A stretch of 64,000 bases of DNA from Streptomyces sp. WMMB 322 (GTDB taxonomy: Bacteria; Actinomycetota; Actinomycetes; Streptomycetales; Streptomycetaceae): NCBI RefSeq assembly GCF_900090145.1, contig NZ_FMHI01000020.1, forward strand, positions 90,178-154,177, read 5' to 3'. Positions 34,651 to 42,938 of this stretch are shown here, one piece after another. The position numbers and the translations under genes are program-made. Position 1 is the stretch's first letter, and every line of letters starts with the position of its first letter. The notes beneath the pieces were generated by a model. It did no database searches, was not told where the DNA came from, and saw only the letters and a program-made list of their open reading frames with translations.

Positions 34651-37263
34651 TCAGACGACGAAGTACGAAGGGCTCGCGGACGGTGCGAAGCCCACGGCCC
34701 CGAGGATCGTGCCCCCGCTGTCGCTGCCGCCGTCGGTCTCACCGCCGTCGGTTCCACCAGCGCCGGTGCCGCCGGTGTCACTGCCACCGCTGTCGGTGCC
34801 GCCGGTGTCACTGCCACCGCTGTCGGTGCCGCCGGTGTCACTGCCACCGCTGTCACTGCCGCCGCTGTCACTGCCGCCGCTGCCGGTCGGACTGCCCGTG
34901 GGGCTGCCGGTCGGGCTCCCCGTCGGGCTGCCGGTCGGGCTGTCGGTGGGGCTCCCGGTGGGACTGCCGGTCGGCGAGTCGCCTCCCGAGCCTCCCGAGT
35001 CCCCGGGTTCGCTGCTTGAGGGGTCCTCGTCGGGCCCGGAGCTGCTCTCGCTCGGCGACTCCTTGCTCGCGCTGTCAGAGGCGCCCGGGGACTTGCCGGA
35101 CTCGCTCGGGCTCTCCGGCCCGCTGCTGCGGCCGGCTCCGGGGGTACGGCTTCCTGGCTCGTCGGCGTTGACTTCGTTGTGCTCGTCCCGCTGCGAGGTC
35201 GAGCCCGGCTTGCCGCGGTCCAGCGGGCCGCTGCCGTCGTCCGGCATCCGGCCCAGTCCCACGATCGTCGCGAGCACCGCGATCAGCACCGCACCCGCCC
35301 CGGCCGCCGCCAGGTTCCTGCGGGCCCCGTAGGCGACCGCGCCCCGTGCGGGAACGAGGGCGGGCATCGTGTCGTGGGAAGCACCGGCGGCACCGCGGCC
35401 CGGGTTGGCGACCGTGGCGGCGACCGTCCGCGCGCTCTCGTACTCCCCGTCCCTCACATCGCCCCGCCGGTGTCCCCTGAGGGTGGCGGCGAGCGAGTGA
35501 GTGGGGGTGTCCCCGGCCTCGTACAGGGCGGGCTCCGCCTGTCCGCCGTCACCGGCGGCAGCGGCCGCGGCACCTGCCGGGGAGCCCGGACGCTCTGCCC
35601 GGTCCCGCACGGAGGGCCCGCCCGGGCCGTCGGGCGCGACGGGCCCGCCCGGGTTCTGCGCCACGAGAAGGTCCGTGGCGAGGGCGAGCACCCGCCGTCC
35701 CGTGAACGTGCCCTGCTGGTCCGCGAGCGCGTTGCGCATCGCGATGGAGGCCTCCAGCTCCGCAGCCGCGCGCTGCAGCTGACCGGTGCAGAGAGCGAGC
35801 ACCCCCAACTCATGGTGAAAATAGGCCTCTTGGGCGACCTCGCCCGATGTGCGTGCGGCCTCCAGGCCGCCGCGCAGCAACCTCTCCCAGGCGCTCCAGC
35901 GCAGCGAGGCGGCCAGCACCGGAGCTGCCGCGCGGGCCAGCAGGACCGCTGCGCTCGCGTGACCGCCGCGATGGGTGCCCCGGACCGCGGCGAGCACCGC
36001 GTCCGCCTCCGTGGCGACCGTTGCGGGGGTTACGGAGGGGTGGTCGGCCCACCAGCCGTAGTGATGCGCCGCCATCAGGGCACACCCGTCGGCCCCGTCG
36101 GCGAATCCGGCCGCGGTGAGGGCGTCGGCGACACCGTCCGCCAGCCGGTAGTGCCCGCCCGCGCAGGTGACGAGTCCGGCGCGGGCCAGTTCACCCGCGG
36201 CCTCGTCGGCCTGCGGGTCCCCCACGAGCGCGGGAAGCTGTGTGTGGTGCGGCAGTTCGCCGCCGAGGGAGAGCGCGATGCGCAGCGCGTCACGTGCTGC
36301 CGAGGAGAGCCGCTCGGCGACGCGGGCACTCATGGCGCTGCCGCGGCCGCCGCTCAGCTCGCCGGCCCGGCCGCCGTAGCGCAGGAGCGCGCCCGCCTGC
36401 ACGAAGCGGAGCGGCAGGCCTCCGGAGGACTCCTCCGAGGCGAGCCACATGTCCTGCGCCGCGTCGGTCTCCTCGTTCGTCAGCGGCCTGCGTACCGCGT
36501 GTTCGAGCAGTTCCAGGCAGGCGGTGCGGCTGAGTCCGGTGAGCCGGAACTCCTCCACGTGGACGTCGCCGGAGGGAGGGGCGACGTCCGGCGTGGCGGA
36601 GAAGAGGAAGGCGCATTCGGGCGTGGCGTCGAGGAGTTGGTCGAGCGCTTCTCCGCCGAAGGCGAGGTCGTCGACGATGACGACGGCTCCGATGCCCCGC
36701 AGCGCCTCCCGCATCTCCTCGTCGCCGGGACGGTGGAAGGGGGCGTCGTGCACCGCGGAGAAAAGTTCCTGCAGAAGATCGGACGGCGTGCGGCGGTAGC
36801 CGCTCAGCCGCACCACACCGTCCGGCGCGAGGTCCGCCACGTCCGCGGCGACGGCCTCCAGGAGTGTCGTGCGCCCGGAACCGGGAAGCCCGGTCAGACG
36901 TATGGACCGCCCGCAGGCGAGCTGCCCCGCCAGGCGCTCGCGCTCCTCGTCGCGCTCGAGGACCGGTATGACGCGGCCGGGTGCGCCGGAGGATCCGGGC
37001 CCGGGGTCCCCCCGGGTCGCGGAGACGGCCGTGGCCGCGTCACTTTCCCGCGCGTACAGCGAGCGTTCGCGCAGCGTGAGTCTTCGCGGTCCGCCGGGTG
37101 ACTCCGTCGGCGGGCAGGCCTCGACTTCGCTGCCGTCGACCGGATTCAACGTGAGCAACTGTCCGCCGACGAAGAGCTTCACCGGGCGTCTGCTGGGCGG
37201 CGGGCCCTGGTCCGTCCCGCCGTCGTCTTCACCGCCGTGCTGAGTGTTGCCGTGCTGAACCAT
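34651..37263 (-). CDS. STAND-like ATPase with membrane segment and C-terminal Ser/Thr/Pro/Gly repeats
   Basis: This is an 870-residue protein. A NTPase domain occupies ~95-300, with a Walker A-like GLPGSGRTT (125-133; Arg131 in place of Lys) and a Walker B-like VVIVDDLAFGG. A winged-helix and helical-repeat region follows to ~560. One membrane helix lies at ~648-668 (LAAAGAGAVLIAVLATIVGLG). The last 200 residues are low complexity, with SPTGSPTGSP and GGTDSGGSDTGG repeats, and end SYFVV. The layout resembles signal-transducing STAND ATPases, though the membrane helix and exported repeats are unusual. The ATG follows GGGGG. The function is unknown; the STAS gene lies upstream on the same strand. 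Confidence 0.75.
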   Translation of the reverse strand: MVQHGNTQHGGEDDGGTDQGPPPSRRPVKLFVGGQLLTLNPVDGSEVEACPPTESPGGPRRLTLRERSLYARESDAATAVSATRGDPGPGSSGAPGRVIPVLERDEERERLAGQLACGRSIRLTGLPGSGRTTLLEAVAADVADLAPDGVVRLSGYRRTPSDLLQELFSAVHDAPFHRPGDEEMREALRGIGAVVIVDDLAFGGEALDQLLDATPECAFLFSATPDVAPPSGDVHVEEFRLTGLSRTACLELLEHAVRRPLTNEETDAAQDMWLASEESSGGLPLRFVQAGALLRYGGRAGELSGGRGSAMSARVAERLSSAARDALRIALSLGGELPHHTQLPALVGDPQADEAAGELARAGLVTCAGGHYRLADGVADALTAAGFADGADGCALMAAHHYGWWADHPSVTPATVATEADAVLAAVRGTHRGGHASAAVLLARAAAPVLAASLRWSAWERLLRGGLEAARTSGEVAQEAYFHHELGVLALCTGQLQRAAAELEASIAMRNALADQQGTFTGRRVLALATDLLVAQNPGGPVAPDGPGGPSVRDRAERPGSPAGAAAAAAGDGGQAEPALYEAGDTPTHSLAATLRGHRRGDVRDGEYESARTVAATVANPGRGAAGASHDTMPALVPARGAVAYGARRNLAAAGAGAVLIAVLATIVGLGRMPDDGSGPLDRGKPGSTSQRDEHNEVNADEPGSRTPGAGRSSGPESPSESGKSPGASDSASKESPSESSSGPDEDPSSSEPGDSGGSGGDSPTGSPTGSPTDSPTGSPTGSPTGSPTGSPTGSGGSDSGGSDSGGSDTGGTDSGGSDTGGTDSGGSDTGGTGAGGTDGGETDGGSDSGGTILGAVGFAPSASPSYFVV
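34771..34860. repeat. Tandem 30-bp repeats in the STAND gene
   Basis: Three near-identical 30-bp units start at 34771, 34801 and 34831 and encode the GGTDSGGSDT periodicity. Next to them (34890-34980) is a run of 12-bp SPTG-encoding repeats. Such tracts change length by slippage. Confidence 0.85.
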
Positions 37264-37406
37264 GCTGGAATGCCCCCAGATACTCCGGTACGAGCACGCC
37301 CCGCCTCTATCGGCCTCTCCCGTCGCAGGTCGGCGCGAACGGCAGCACCGGGCGCTGCTTCCGGCACAGTATTACCGCGAGCGCTCAGGCTGAACCGCCG
37401 TGCACG

Positions 37407-37739
37407 TCAAGGCTTGGTGAGAATCTGCGCCTCGGAAACCGTCAAACCACCCTCGATGGCGAGAATGCGGTGCAGTCTGGTGGCCATCAACAGCCGCTGC
37501 ATCTGCGGCGGGACGTCCCTCAATACGAGCCTTCGGCCGCAGCGGCCGGCCCTTCTGTGTGCGCCCATGATCACGCCGAGCCCGGTCGCGTCCCAGGAAT
37601 CGAGTCCTGCCAGATCCAGCACAAGATCGCCGTCGCCGGAGTCGACGGCGGAGTGAAGGACCGTTCGGGCGTCCGCCGCGCTCCGGACGTCGAGGCGACC
37701 CCCGACGGCCAGCTCGGCATGGTCGCCCCTGATATGCAT
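37407..37739 (-). CDS. STAS domain protein (anti-sigma factor antagonist type)
   Basis: This 110-residue single STAS domain resembles SpoIIAA. The strands (HAELAVGGRLDVRSAADA, GDLVLDLAGLDSWDATGLGV) and the helix RRAGRCGRRLVLRDVP match the fold. The phosphorylatable Ser found before Gly in classic antagonists is Thr52 here (DATGLG), which a serine/threonine kinase could still modify. GGGGAG precedes the ATG. No anti-sigma kinase or sigma gene is adjacent, so the partner is unknown. It lies between the STAND ATPase and 3-hydroxybutyryl-CoA dehydrogenase genes on the same strand. Confidence 0.85.
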   Translation of the reverse strand: MHIRGDHAELAVGGRLDVRSAADARTVLHSAVDSGDGDLVLDLAGLDSWDATGLGVIMGAHRRAGRCGRRLVLRDVPPQMQRLLMATRLHRILAIEGGLTVSEAQILTKP

Positions 37740-37927
37740 AACCGCTCCCCGGATGTGTCTCTGCTCCGCGTACCTTCACGTCTGAATGTCTCACCACAAC
37801 TGACTGCGATTGCCGCAACCAGGTTGCCGTCCGTGCTCGAACCGACACGGAAATCACCCTCGCGGGCGATGCTCTCGAACGCGCCCACGCGGGGCGGCAG
37901 TCGGTCCGGCGTATGTACGTGTATGTC

Positions 37928-38785
37928 TCAGTGGTCGTAGTAACCCCGGCCGCTCTTACGGCCGATGTCGCCCGCGTCGACCATCCTGCGCATCGACTCG
38001 GGCGGTGCGAACTTCGGGTCACGCGACTCGGTGTAGATGTTCTCGCTGGCGTGCAGCAGGATGTCGACACCGGTCAGGTCGGCCGTGGCCAACGGCCCCA
38101 TGGCGTGGCCGAACCCCAGCTTGCAGGCCGTGTCGATGTCTTCGGCGGTGGCCACGCCGGACTCGTGCAGCTTCGCCGCCTCGACGACGAGTGCGGAGAT
38201 GAGCCGCGTGGTGACGAAACCGGCCACGTCGCGGTTGACGACGACGCAGGTCTTGCCGACGGACTCCGCGAACTCGCGTGCCATGGCGAGGGTTTCGTCG
38301 CTGGTGCGGTGACCGCGCACGAGCTCGCACAGCGCCATCATCGGAACGGGTGAGAAGAAGTGCGTCCCGACGACCCGTTCGGGGCGCGAGGTGGCCGCCG
38401 CGATCTTGGTGATCGGAATAGCGGAGGTGTTGGAGGCGAGGATCGCCCCGTCCTTCACCAGGGTGTCGAGCCTGCCGAAGATCTCCTGCTTCACCTCGAT
38501 CTTCTCGAAGACGGCTTCGACGACGACGTCCGCCTCGGCGGCCGCGTCCAGATCGGTGGTGGTCGTGATGCGCGCGAGCGCGGCCTCCGCCGCGGAGGCG
38601 TCGAGCTTCCCCTTGCTCACGAACTTCTCGTAGGAGGCCTTGATGCCGTCGGTGCCGCGGGTGAGTGCCTCGCCGGTCACATCGCGGAGGGTCACGTCCC
38701 ACCCGGCCTGAGCCGACACCTGAGCGATGCCGGACCCCATGAGACCGGCACCGATGACGGCGAGCTTCTTCCCCACGACTGCCAC
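37928..38785 (-). CDS. 3-hydroxybutyryl-CoA dehydrogenase
   Basis: This 285-residue NAD(P)-dependent enzyme reduces acetoacetyl-CoA to 3-hydroxybutyryl-CoA. It has the Rossmann motif GAGLMGSGIAQ (~12-22), the catalytic His in VGTHFFSPVPMMALCE, the Asn/Ser motif in SNTSAIPITKIA, and the C-terminal domain ending DIGRKSGRGYYDH. The length is normal for the single-domain form. It starts with GTG at 38785. It works in series with the thiolase at 10.3 kb to make C4 acyl-CoA. It is followed on the minus strand by the STAS gene after 188 nt. Confidence 0.93.
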   Translation of the reverse strand: MAVVGKKLAVIGAGLMGSGIAQVSAQAGWDVTLRDVTGEALTRGTDGIKASYEKFVSKGKLDASAAEAALARITTTTDLDAAAEADVVVEAVFEKIEVKQEIFGRLDTLVKDGAILASNTSAIPITKIAAATSRPERVVGTHFFSPVPMMALCELVRGHRTSDETLAMAREFAESVGKTCVVVNRDVAGFVTTRLISALVVEAAKLHESGVATAEDIDTACKLGFGHAMGPLATADLTGVDILLHASENIYTESRDPKFAPPESMRRMVDAGDIGRKSGRGYYDH

Positions 38786-39059
38786 CTGGCCCTACCTGCC
38801 CTTGCCTTTGCGTGAACGCCTGTTGGGCGGACATTAGCGCTTCGCGGAGACCTTGTGGCATTGAAGAGACACGCGTCACGTCTCACATGGCGGACATCAC
38901 ACAGGGTGTGTCCGATGCGTGCGGCTTGGGCGGATCCCGGGACCCGGGAAGTCCTTCGTCCGGCGGTCGCGCGCCGCCGCCGGAGGTGCCACGAGTCTCA
39001 TCTCCCGGGCAGCCGGGCATGGTTGAGCCCTCGCTTCCCATAGCGGCCCGAACGCACCG

Positions 39060-39548
39060 TGCGGGGCACGGGCACCTGGCCCCGAGCCGCAAGCAGATGC
39101 CGGAGCACGCACGCCCGTTCCGGCTCGGCGACAAGTCGGTGCGGATCATCGGGTTCTCGCCCTGTGGTCGACGAACCTGATCGTCCACTGGACGGGCCGG
39201 GACACCAACTGGAAGCCCTTCCTCGCGATCGTCCTGCGCCATGCCCTGATGGCCGTGTACCACGCCGCCAGCCAAGCGGAAGACGCCTCCGCTCGGCTTC
39301 AGGCACGGCTGGTGGCTCCTCGTGCGGTACGCCGGACTCGCCCCCACCGGCTACTCGGTGAGTGCCCGGAGCAGACGGAGAAGGCCGGAAACCTCGGCGT
39401 GCTCGACTTCGACCTCGGGGCCCTCGCGTGCCCGGTCCTCACCGGCGTCGCGATCTGGCCGGCGCTGCGGTGCGCACTTCCGACGGAGCGCGTCGAGGAG
39501 ATCCTCTGCCGGCAGGACGCGAGCGTGGACGCACCGGAGGCGCACTGA
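39060..39548 (+). pseudogene. Possible decayed gene, function not recognised
   Basis: Coding-like segments appear in shifting frames. RPFRLGDKSVRIIGF is followed after a frame change by LALWSTNLIVHWTGRDTN and FLAIVLRHALMAVYHAA. After another change comes FRHGWWLLVRYAGLAPTGYS, and a last open frame ends with a TGA at 39548. The pieces look like one membrane-protein-like gene broken by frameshifts. I do not recognise the family. The rest of the 967-nt gap 38786-39752 has no supported feature apart from the promoter at 39741. Confidence 0.3.
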
Positions 39549-39740
39549 GCGGACCGCTGACAGACCCGATGCAGCCGGGGAGGTGACAGATCGGCACTTC
39601 CGGGCGACCGGACCGCTCCACCCGCGCGGGCCCACGGCGTACGGGGTCGCGGCGTACGGGTCGGGCCCGCGCCCGTGTCACGGCGTACGCCGGCCGCACG
39701 GGGACCGGAAGCGGCCGGTCCGCCGCAGACCGCCGGCACG

Positions 39741-39746
39741 TAGTCT
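39741..39746 (+). promoter_or_regulatory. Putative -10 element for a leaderless adenosyltransferase mRNA
   Basis: TAGTCT fits TANNNT and ends 6 nt before the ATG at 39753. No ribosome-binding site is present in that short gap. Confidence 0.45.
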
Positions 39747-39752
39747 CGGTGC

Positions 39753-40325
39753 ATGGTCAATCTGACGCGCATCTACACCCGTACCGGCGACTCCGGCACC
39801 ACCGCGCTCGGCGACATGAGCCGCACCGCGAAGACGGACACACGCATCGCGGCGTACGCCGACGCCAACGAAGCGAACGCAGCCATCGGCGTCGCCCTCG
39901 CCCTCGGCGAGTTGCCGCACGAGATCAAGACGGTCCTCGTACGGGTGCAGAACGACCTCTTCGACGTGGGCGCCGACCTGGCCACACCCGTGCAGGAGGA
40001 GCCGGAGTTCCCGCCGCTGCGCGTCGAACAGAGCTACATCGACAAGCTCGAGGCGGACTGCGACGCCTTCCTCCAGGACCTGGAGAAGCTGCGCAGCTTC
40101 ATCCTCCCCGGGGGCACCGCGGGAGCCGCCCTGCTGCATCAGGCATGCACCGTCGTACGCCGGGCGGAGCGCTCGACGTGGGCCGCGCTCGACGAGCACG
40201 GCGAGATCATGAACCCGTTGACGGCGACATACCTCAACCGCCTCTCCGACCTGCTCTTCATCCTCGCCCGCTCCGCCAACAAGGAGCTCGGCGACGTGAT
40301 GTGGGTGCCGGGCGAGAACCGCTGA
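39753..40325 (+). CDS. Cob(I)yrinic acid a,c-diamide adenosyltransferase (PduO type)
   Basis: This 190-residue PduO-type ATP:cob(I)alamin adenosyltransferase makes adenosylcobalamin. The N-terminal ATP site is YTRTGDSGTTALGD. The conserved RIAAYADANEANAAIGVAL follows, then VQNDLFDVGADLATP, FILPGGTAGAALLHQACTVVRRAER, and the final NRLSDLLFILARSANKELG. These cover all five family helices. The length is typical. It supplies the cofactor for methylmalonyl-CoA mutase, which MeaB and the epimerase in this window serve. It is preceded by a TANNNT element only 6 nt away. Confidence 0.93.
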   Translation: MVNLTRIYTRTGDSGTTALGDMSRTAKTDTRIAAYADANEANAAIGVALALGELPHEIKTVLVRVQNDLFDVGADLATPVQEEPEFPPLRVEQSYIDKLEADCDAFLQDLEKLRSFILPGGTAGAALLHQACTVVRRAERSTWAALDEHGEIMNPLTATYLNRLSDLLFILARSANKELGDVMWVPGENR

Positions 40326-41448
40326 GCCAGGGCCGCCGAACGTCGGCGGCCACCCCCGTGGGGCGCCGCCCCCGCGCTGCGCCGTGCCAGCGGCGGCCGC
40401 CCAGCCGCCGGGACCGCTGGGACGGCTGGGACGGCTGGGACGGCTAGGGCCCTCGGCCGCCCTCGGCCGCCCTCGGCGTCGGCCATGCGCTGCGCGCCGG
40501 CCACGCCCCTGAAGCGCAACTGCCCGTCGGACCGGGCGCGTTGGCCCAGCCGTCGACCGCCCCGGGAAGCGTGCGCGCGACGGCGCTGCGCACGACCGTC
40601 CGCCCGCGGTGGGCGACGGAGCCGTGCGACGGGCGGGCTGTACGCCCGGAGGACACGACGAGCGGGCCGGGCCAGGCCGCGACCGGCCCGGCCCGCTGGT
40701 CGCGCCCGCCCGTCGACCAGTCGCCCGTCAGCCCTTCGGCTCGGCGGCCCGTCATGCCCGGCGTCCCGTCACGCCCGGCCCGCGGCACCGCAGCGCGGGG
40801 GCCGGGCGGCGGGCAGCGCACGAGGCCGGTCCGGCCCTCTGCAGGTGTGCCCCAACCGTGCCGGCCCCCGAACTCGGGCTCGCCCGAAAATGCCTCCCGA
40901 ACGCGGTCTCCGGCGGCCGATGCCCGTTCCGGCCCGTTTCCACGTTTTCCCGGTCCGCCTCGCGCATGAATGTGAAGACGAACGGGAAGGACCTTTCCGA
41001 TCCGCCTCGCTCGGCTCTTTGATTTCGCTCCGCGCGGGCCTCGGTCGCCCCCTTAAGGAACTCTTAAGGTTTTTTTGAGGCTCCCCTGAGATTTCTCCGC
41101 GCATATCCCCGGCGACATGGCCAGCGGAACACAAACCAGCAGGTCAGAGCAAGTACAAGGTCATCGAGCCGCACCGCTGCGACACTTTCTGCAAAACACC
41201 GGGAGCCCGGATGGAACAGCCCCAATCCGGACGCACGGGCATTTCCTTTCCATCGCCCCGGCGGTGTATCCGGGTGAGAGCTGTGCCACATCTGGAGCAC
41301 TCGACCTCGCGGTTTTCGCGCGTAGATTCCGTGAGGCGTCGGCTTATTTTTTGGATTCCCTTTCCATTCCGCTCCGTGTGAGTACCATCACCCTCACAAG
41401 GCCTGGACCAGAAATGCTGGCCGGACACGAGGGGTTGGAGTCACACAC
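40326..41448. other. Long noncoding gap with short repeats
   Basis: No gene is supported in these 1.1 kb. Open frames exist on both strands but lack recognisable motifs. Near 40417-40443 there are three 9-bp CTGGGACGG repeats, and at 40449-40477 CCTCGGCCGC is repeated. From about 40880 onward the DNA becomes AT-richer, with the palindrome at 41051 and a run GGCTTATTTTTTGG near 41342. This stretch probably carries the promoter of the secreted-protein genes that follow. Confidence 0.55.
41051..41076 (+). promoter_or_regulatory. CCTTAAG inverted repeat followed by seven T
   Basis: CCTTAAG-GAACT-CTTAAGG is a perfect inverted repeat (41051-41069) followed by TTTTTTT. It could be a short intrinsic terminator on the plus strand or an AT-rich operator. 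It is 373 nt before the crystallin-like gene and stands out sharply in this GC-rich DNA. Confidence 0.45.
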
Positions 41449-42057
41449 ATGGCCACCGACACAAAACGGCGTACGCGCATCACCGTTGCCGCCGTGGCAC
41501 TGCTGGCAGGCGTCATCGCCGTACCGGTAGCGAACGGCGCGGTCTCCGGGGACGAGACGAAGGGCGACGCCAAGGGGCAGGGCAACCACTGCACCCTGAA
41601 CGCCGAGAGCGGCGAGACCCAGTGCTTCAAGAGCCTCTCGAAGGCCGCCGGCGTACCCGAGAGCGACCGCCTCCTGGACGCACCCGCCACCGGCGGGAAG
41701 GCCGAGATCAGCGAGGCCCGCAAGGGCGACAAGCCCGTCGCCTCCTCCGGCGTCACGACGCAGGGCGAGGGCGACATCATCGCTGCCACCCTCTTCAAGG
41801 ACACCAAGTACGGCGGCGGCTCCCTGACCATCACCGCCGAGTCGCTCTGCAACGGCGACGACGACGTGGACTTCCAGATCGACCTGGACGACGAGTGGAA
41901 GGACCAGATCTCCTCGGTCCAGCCCTGGGGCAACTGCACCCTCAACCTCTTCTCGGAGCCGGGCCTCGGAGGTGACCGCGACGGCCCCTTCAAGGAGCTC
42001 ACCCCGAACATCGGTGACGTGATGGACAACCGCGCGAAGTCCATCAGCTTCAGCTGA
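41449..42057 (+). CDS. Secreted beta/gamma-crystallin-like (I36 inhibitor-like) protein
   Basis: This is a 202-residue exported protein. Residues 1-30 form a signal peptide (KRRTR, hydrophobic core, cleavage near ANG). A Ser/Lys/Asp-rich region with Cys48 and Cys59 follows. Residues ~110-202 hold two Greek-key-like motifs: ATLFKDTKYGGGSLTIT with DQISSVQ, and CTLNLFSEPGLGGD with DNRAKSISF. These match the beta/gamma-crystallin pattern (aromatic-rich strand, Gly turn, final Ser-Ser/Ser-Ile strand) seen also in peptidase inhibitors of family I36. Cys134 and Cys163 may form a disulfide. Calcium binding is possible but not shown. It is followed after 79 nt by the first aerolysin-like gene. Confidence 0.7.
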   Translation: MATDTKRRTRITVAAVALLAGVIAVPVANGAVSGDETKGDAKGQGNHCTLNAESGETQCFKSLSKAAGVPESDRLLDAPATGGKAEISEARKGDKPVASSGVTTQGEGDIIAATLFKDTKYGGGSLTITAESLCNGDDDVDFQIDLDDEWKDQISSVQPWGNCTLNLFSEPGLGGDRDGPFKELTPNIGDVMDNRAKSISFS

Positions 42058-42136
42058 GCCCGGCCCGAGCGGTGCACCACCGCGCCCGGAGACAACCAGG
42101 GCAGCAACTGCCTTACCCCACCTCGTCGGAGGCATC

Positions 42137-42757
42137 ATGACCCACCGCAAGAAAATGTCCATGCTGGTGGTCGCCATCGCCACCGCGGGCGCCACGGGAC
42201 TCTTCCCCGCGACCGCGCAGGCCGATGACGAAGAGCAGCCCACCACAAGAGAGTTGCTCGAGCAGTGCGACAACGGCACCGACAAGTGCGTCTTCCACCC
42301 CTCCGGCGCCCCCGTCGACTCGATCGGCGAGGCCCACCAGGTGGGTGACAGCGCCTTCAACTGCACCAAGGACCTTCAGCGTTCCGCCGTCTCCTGGTCC
42401 GACACCACCGGAGAGTCCAACACCGTCGGCGTCTCCATGAGCGCCGAGTACGGCTTCACCGAGCTGTTCAAGGTGACGGTCCAGGCGAGCTACGAACACT
42501 CCTGGCAGAGCTCGCACACCGAGGAGCAGCAGACGAACGTCGAGGTCAAGCCCGGCGAGGTCGGCTGGATCACCCGCGAGGCCGCCATGGAAGAGATCCA
42601 GGGCACCTACGAGATGCACTTCGAGGACAAGTTCTACGGCCACCACATCTGGTACGTCCCCTTCACCGCCAAGGGCCCCAAGGCCGACGCACCCAGCACC
42701 AAGACCCAGCACACCCGCAAGATGACCAAGAAGGAGAAGAAGGAGCACTGCGGCTGA
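42137..42757 (+). CDS. Secreted protein with aerolysin-like features (twin 1)
   Basis: This is a 206-residue exported protein. The signal peptide is 1-29 (cleavage ATAQA/DDEEQ), and Cys44, Cys51, Cys76 and Cys205 are in the mature part. Residues ~83-165 show long alternating Ser/Thr/Val/Gly strands (SWSDTTGESNTVGVSMSA), a central Phe-rich hairpin-like segment, then SYEHSWQSSHTEEQQTNVEV and PGEVGWI. This order resembles the pore-forming module of aerolysin/ETX-MTX2 proteins, where an amphipathic hairpin sits between two Ser/Thr strands. The C-terminus is Lys-rich. The fold assignment is an inference and no database check was made. A near-copy follows. Confidence 0.55.
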   Translation: MTHRKKMSMLVVAIATAGATGLFPATAQADDEEQPTTRELLEQCDNGTDKCVFHPSGAPVDSIGEAHQVGDSAFNCTKDLQRSAVSWSDTTGESNTVGVSMSAEYGFTELFKVTVQASYEHSWQSSHTEEQQTNVEVKPGEVGWITREAAMEEIQGTYEMHFEDKFYGHHIWYVPFTAKGPKADAPSTKTQHTRKMTKKEKKEHCG

Positions 42758-42938
42758 CGCACAGCCGCGTCCTCCCACGCCGGTCGCACCGCCCGTCAGG
42801 TTCCCTCGGCGAGCCCGGCCCGGAGACCGGCAGCCTGATGATCAACCGGACGCGGTCCACCGGCCTCACCCGGGGGCCGGCGCCGCAGAGACGCTCCCAG
42901 CAGCCGCTGGGTCTCACCCCCACCTCGTCGGAGAGACC

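Noticed and set aside
34730..34990. Possible CRISPR-like direct repeats
   Set aside because: The repeats are contiguous without spacers and lie in frame inside the STAND-like gene, encoding Gly/Ser/Thr/Asp and Ser/Pro/Thr/Gly units.
40444..41022. Several open frames on both strands in the gap before the secreted cluster
   Set aside because: They are Arg/Pro/Gly/Ala-rich with no motif, no ribosome site and no consistent third-position bias, as expected for noncoding GC-rich DNA.
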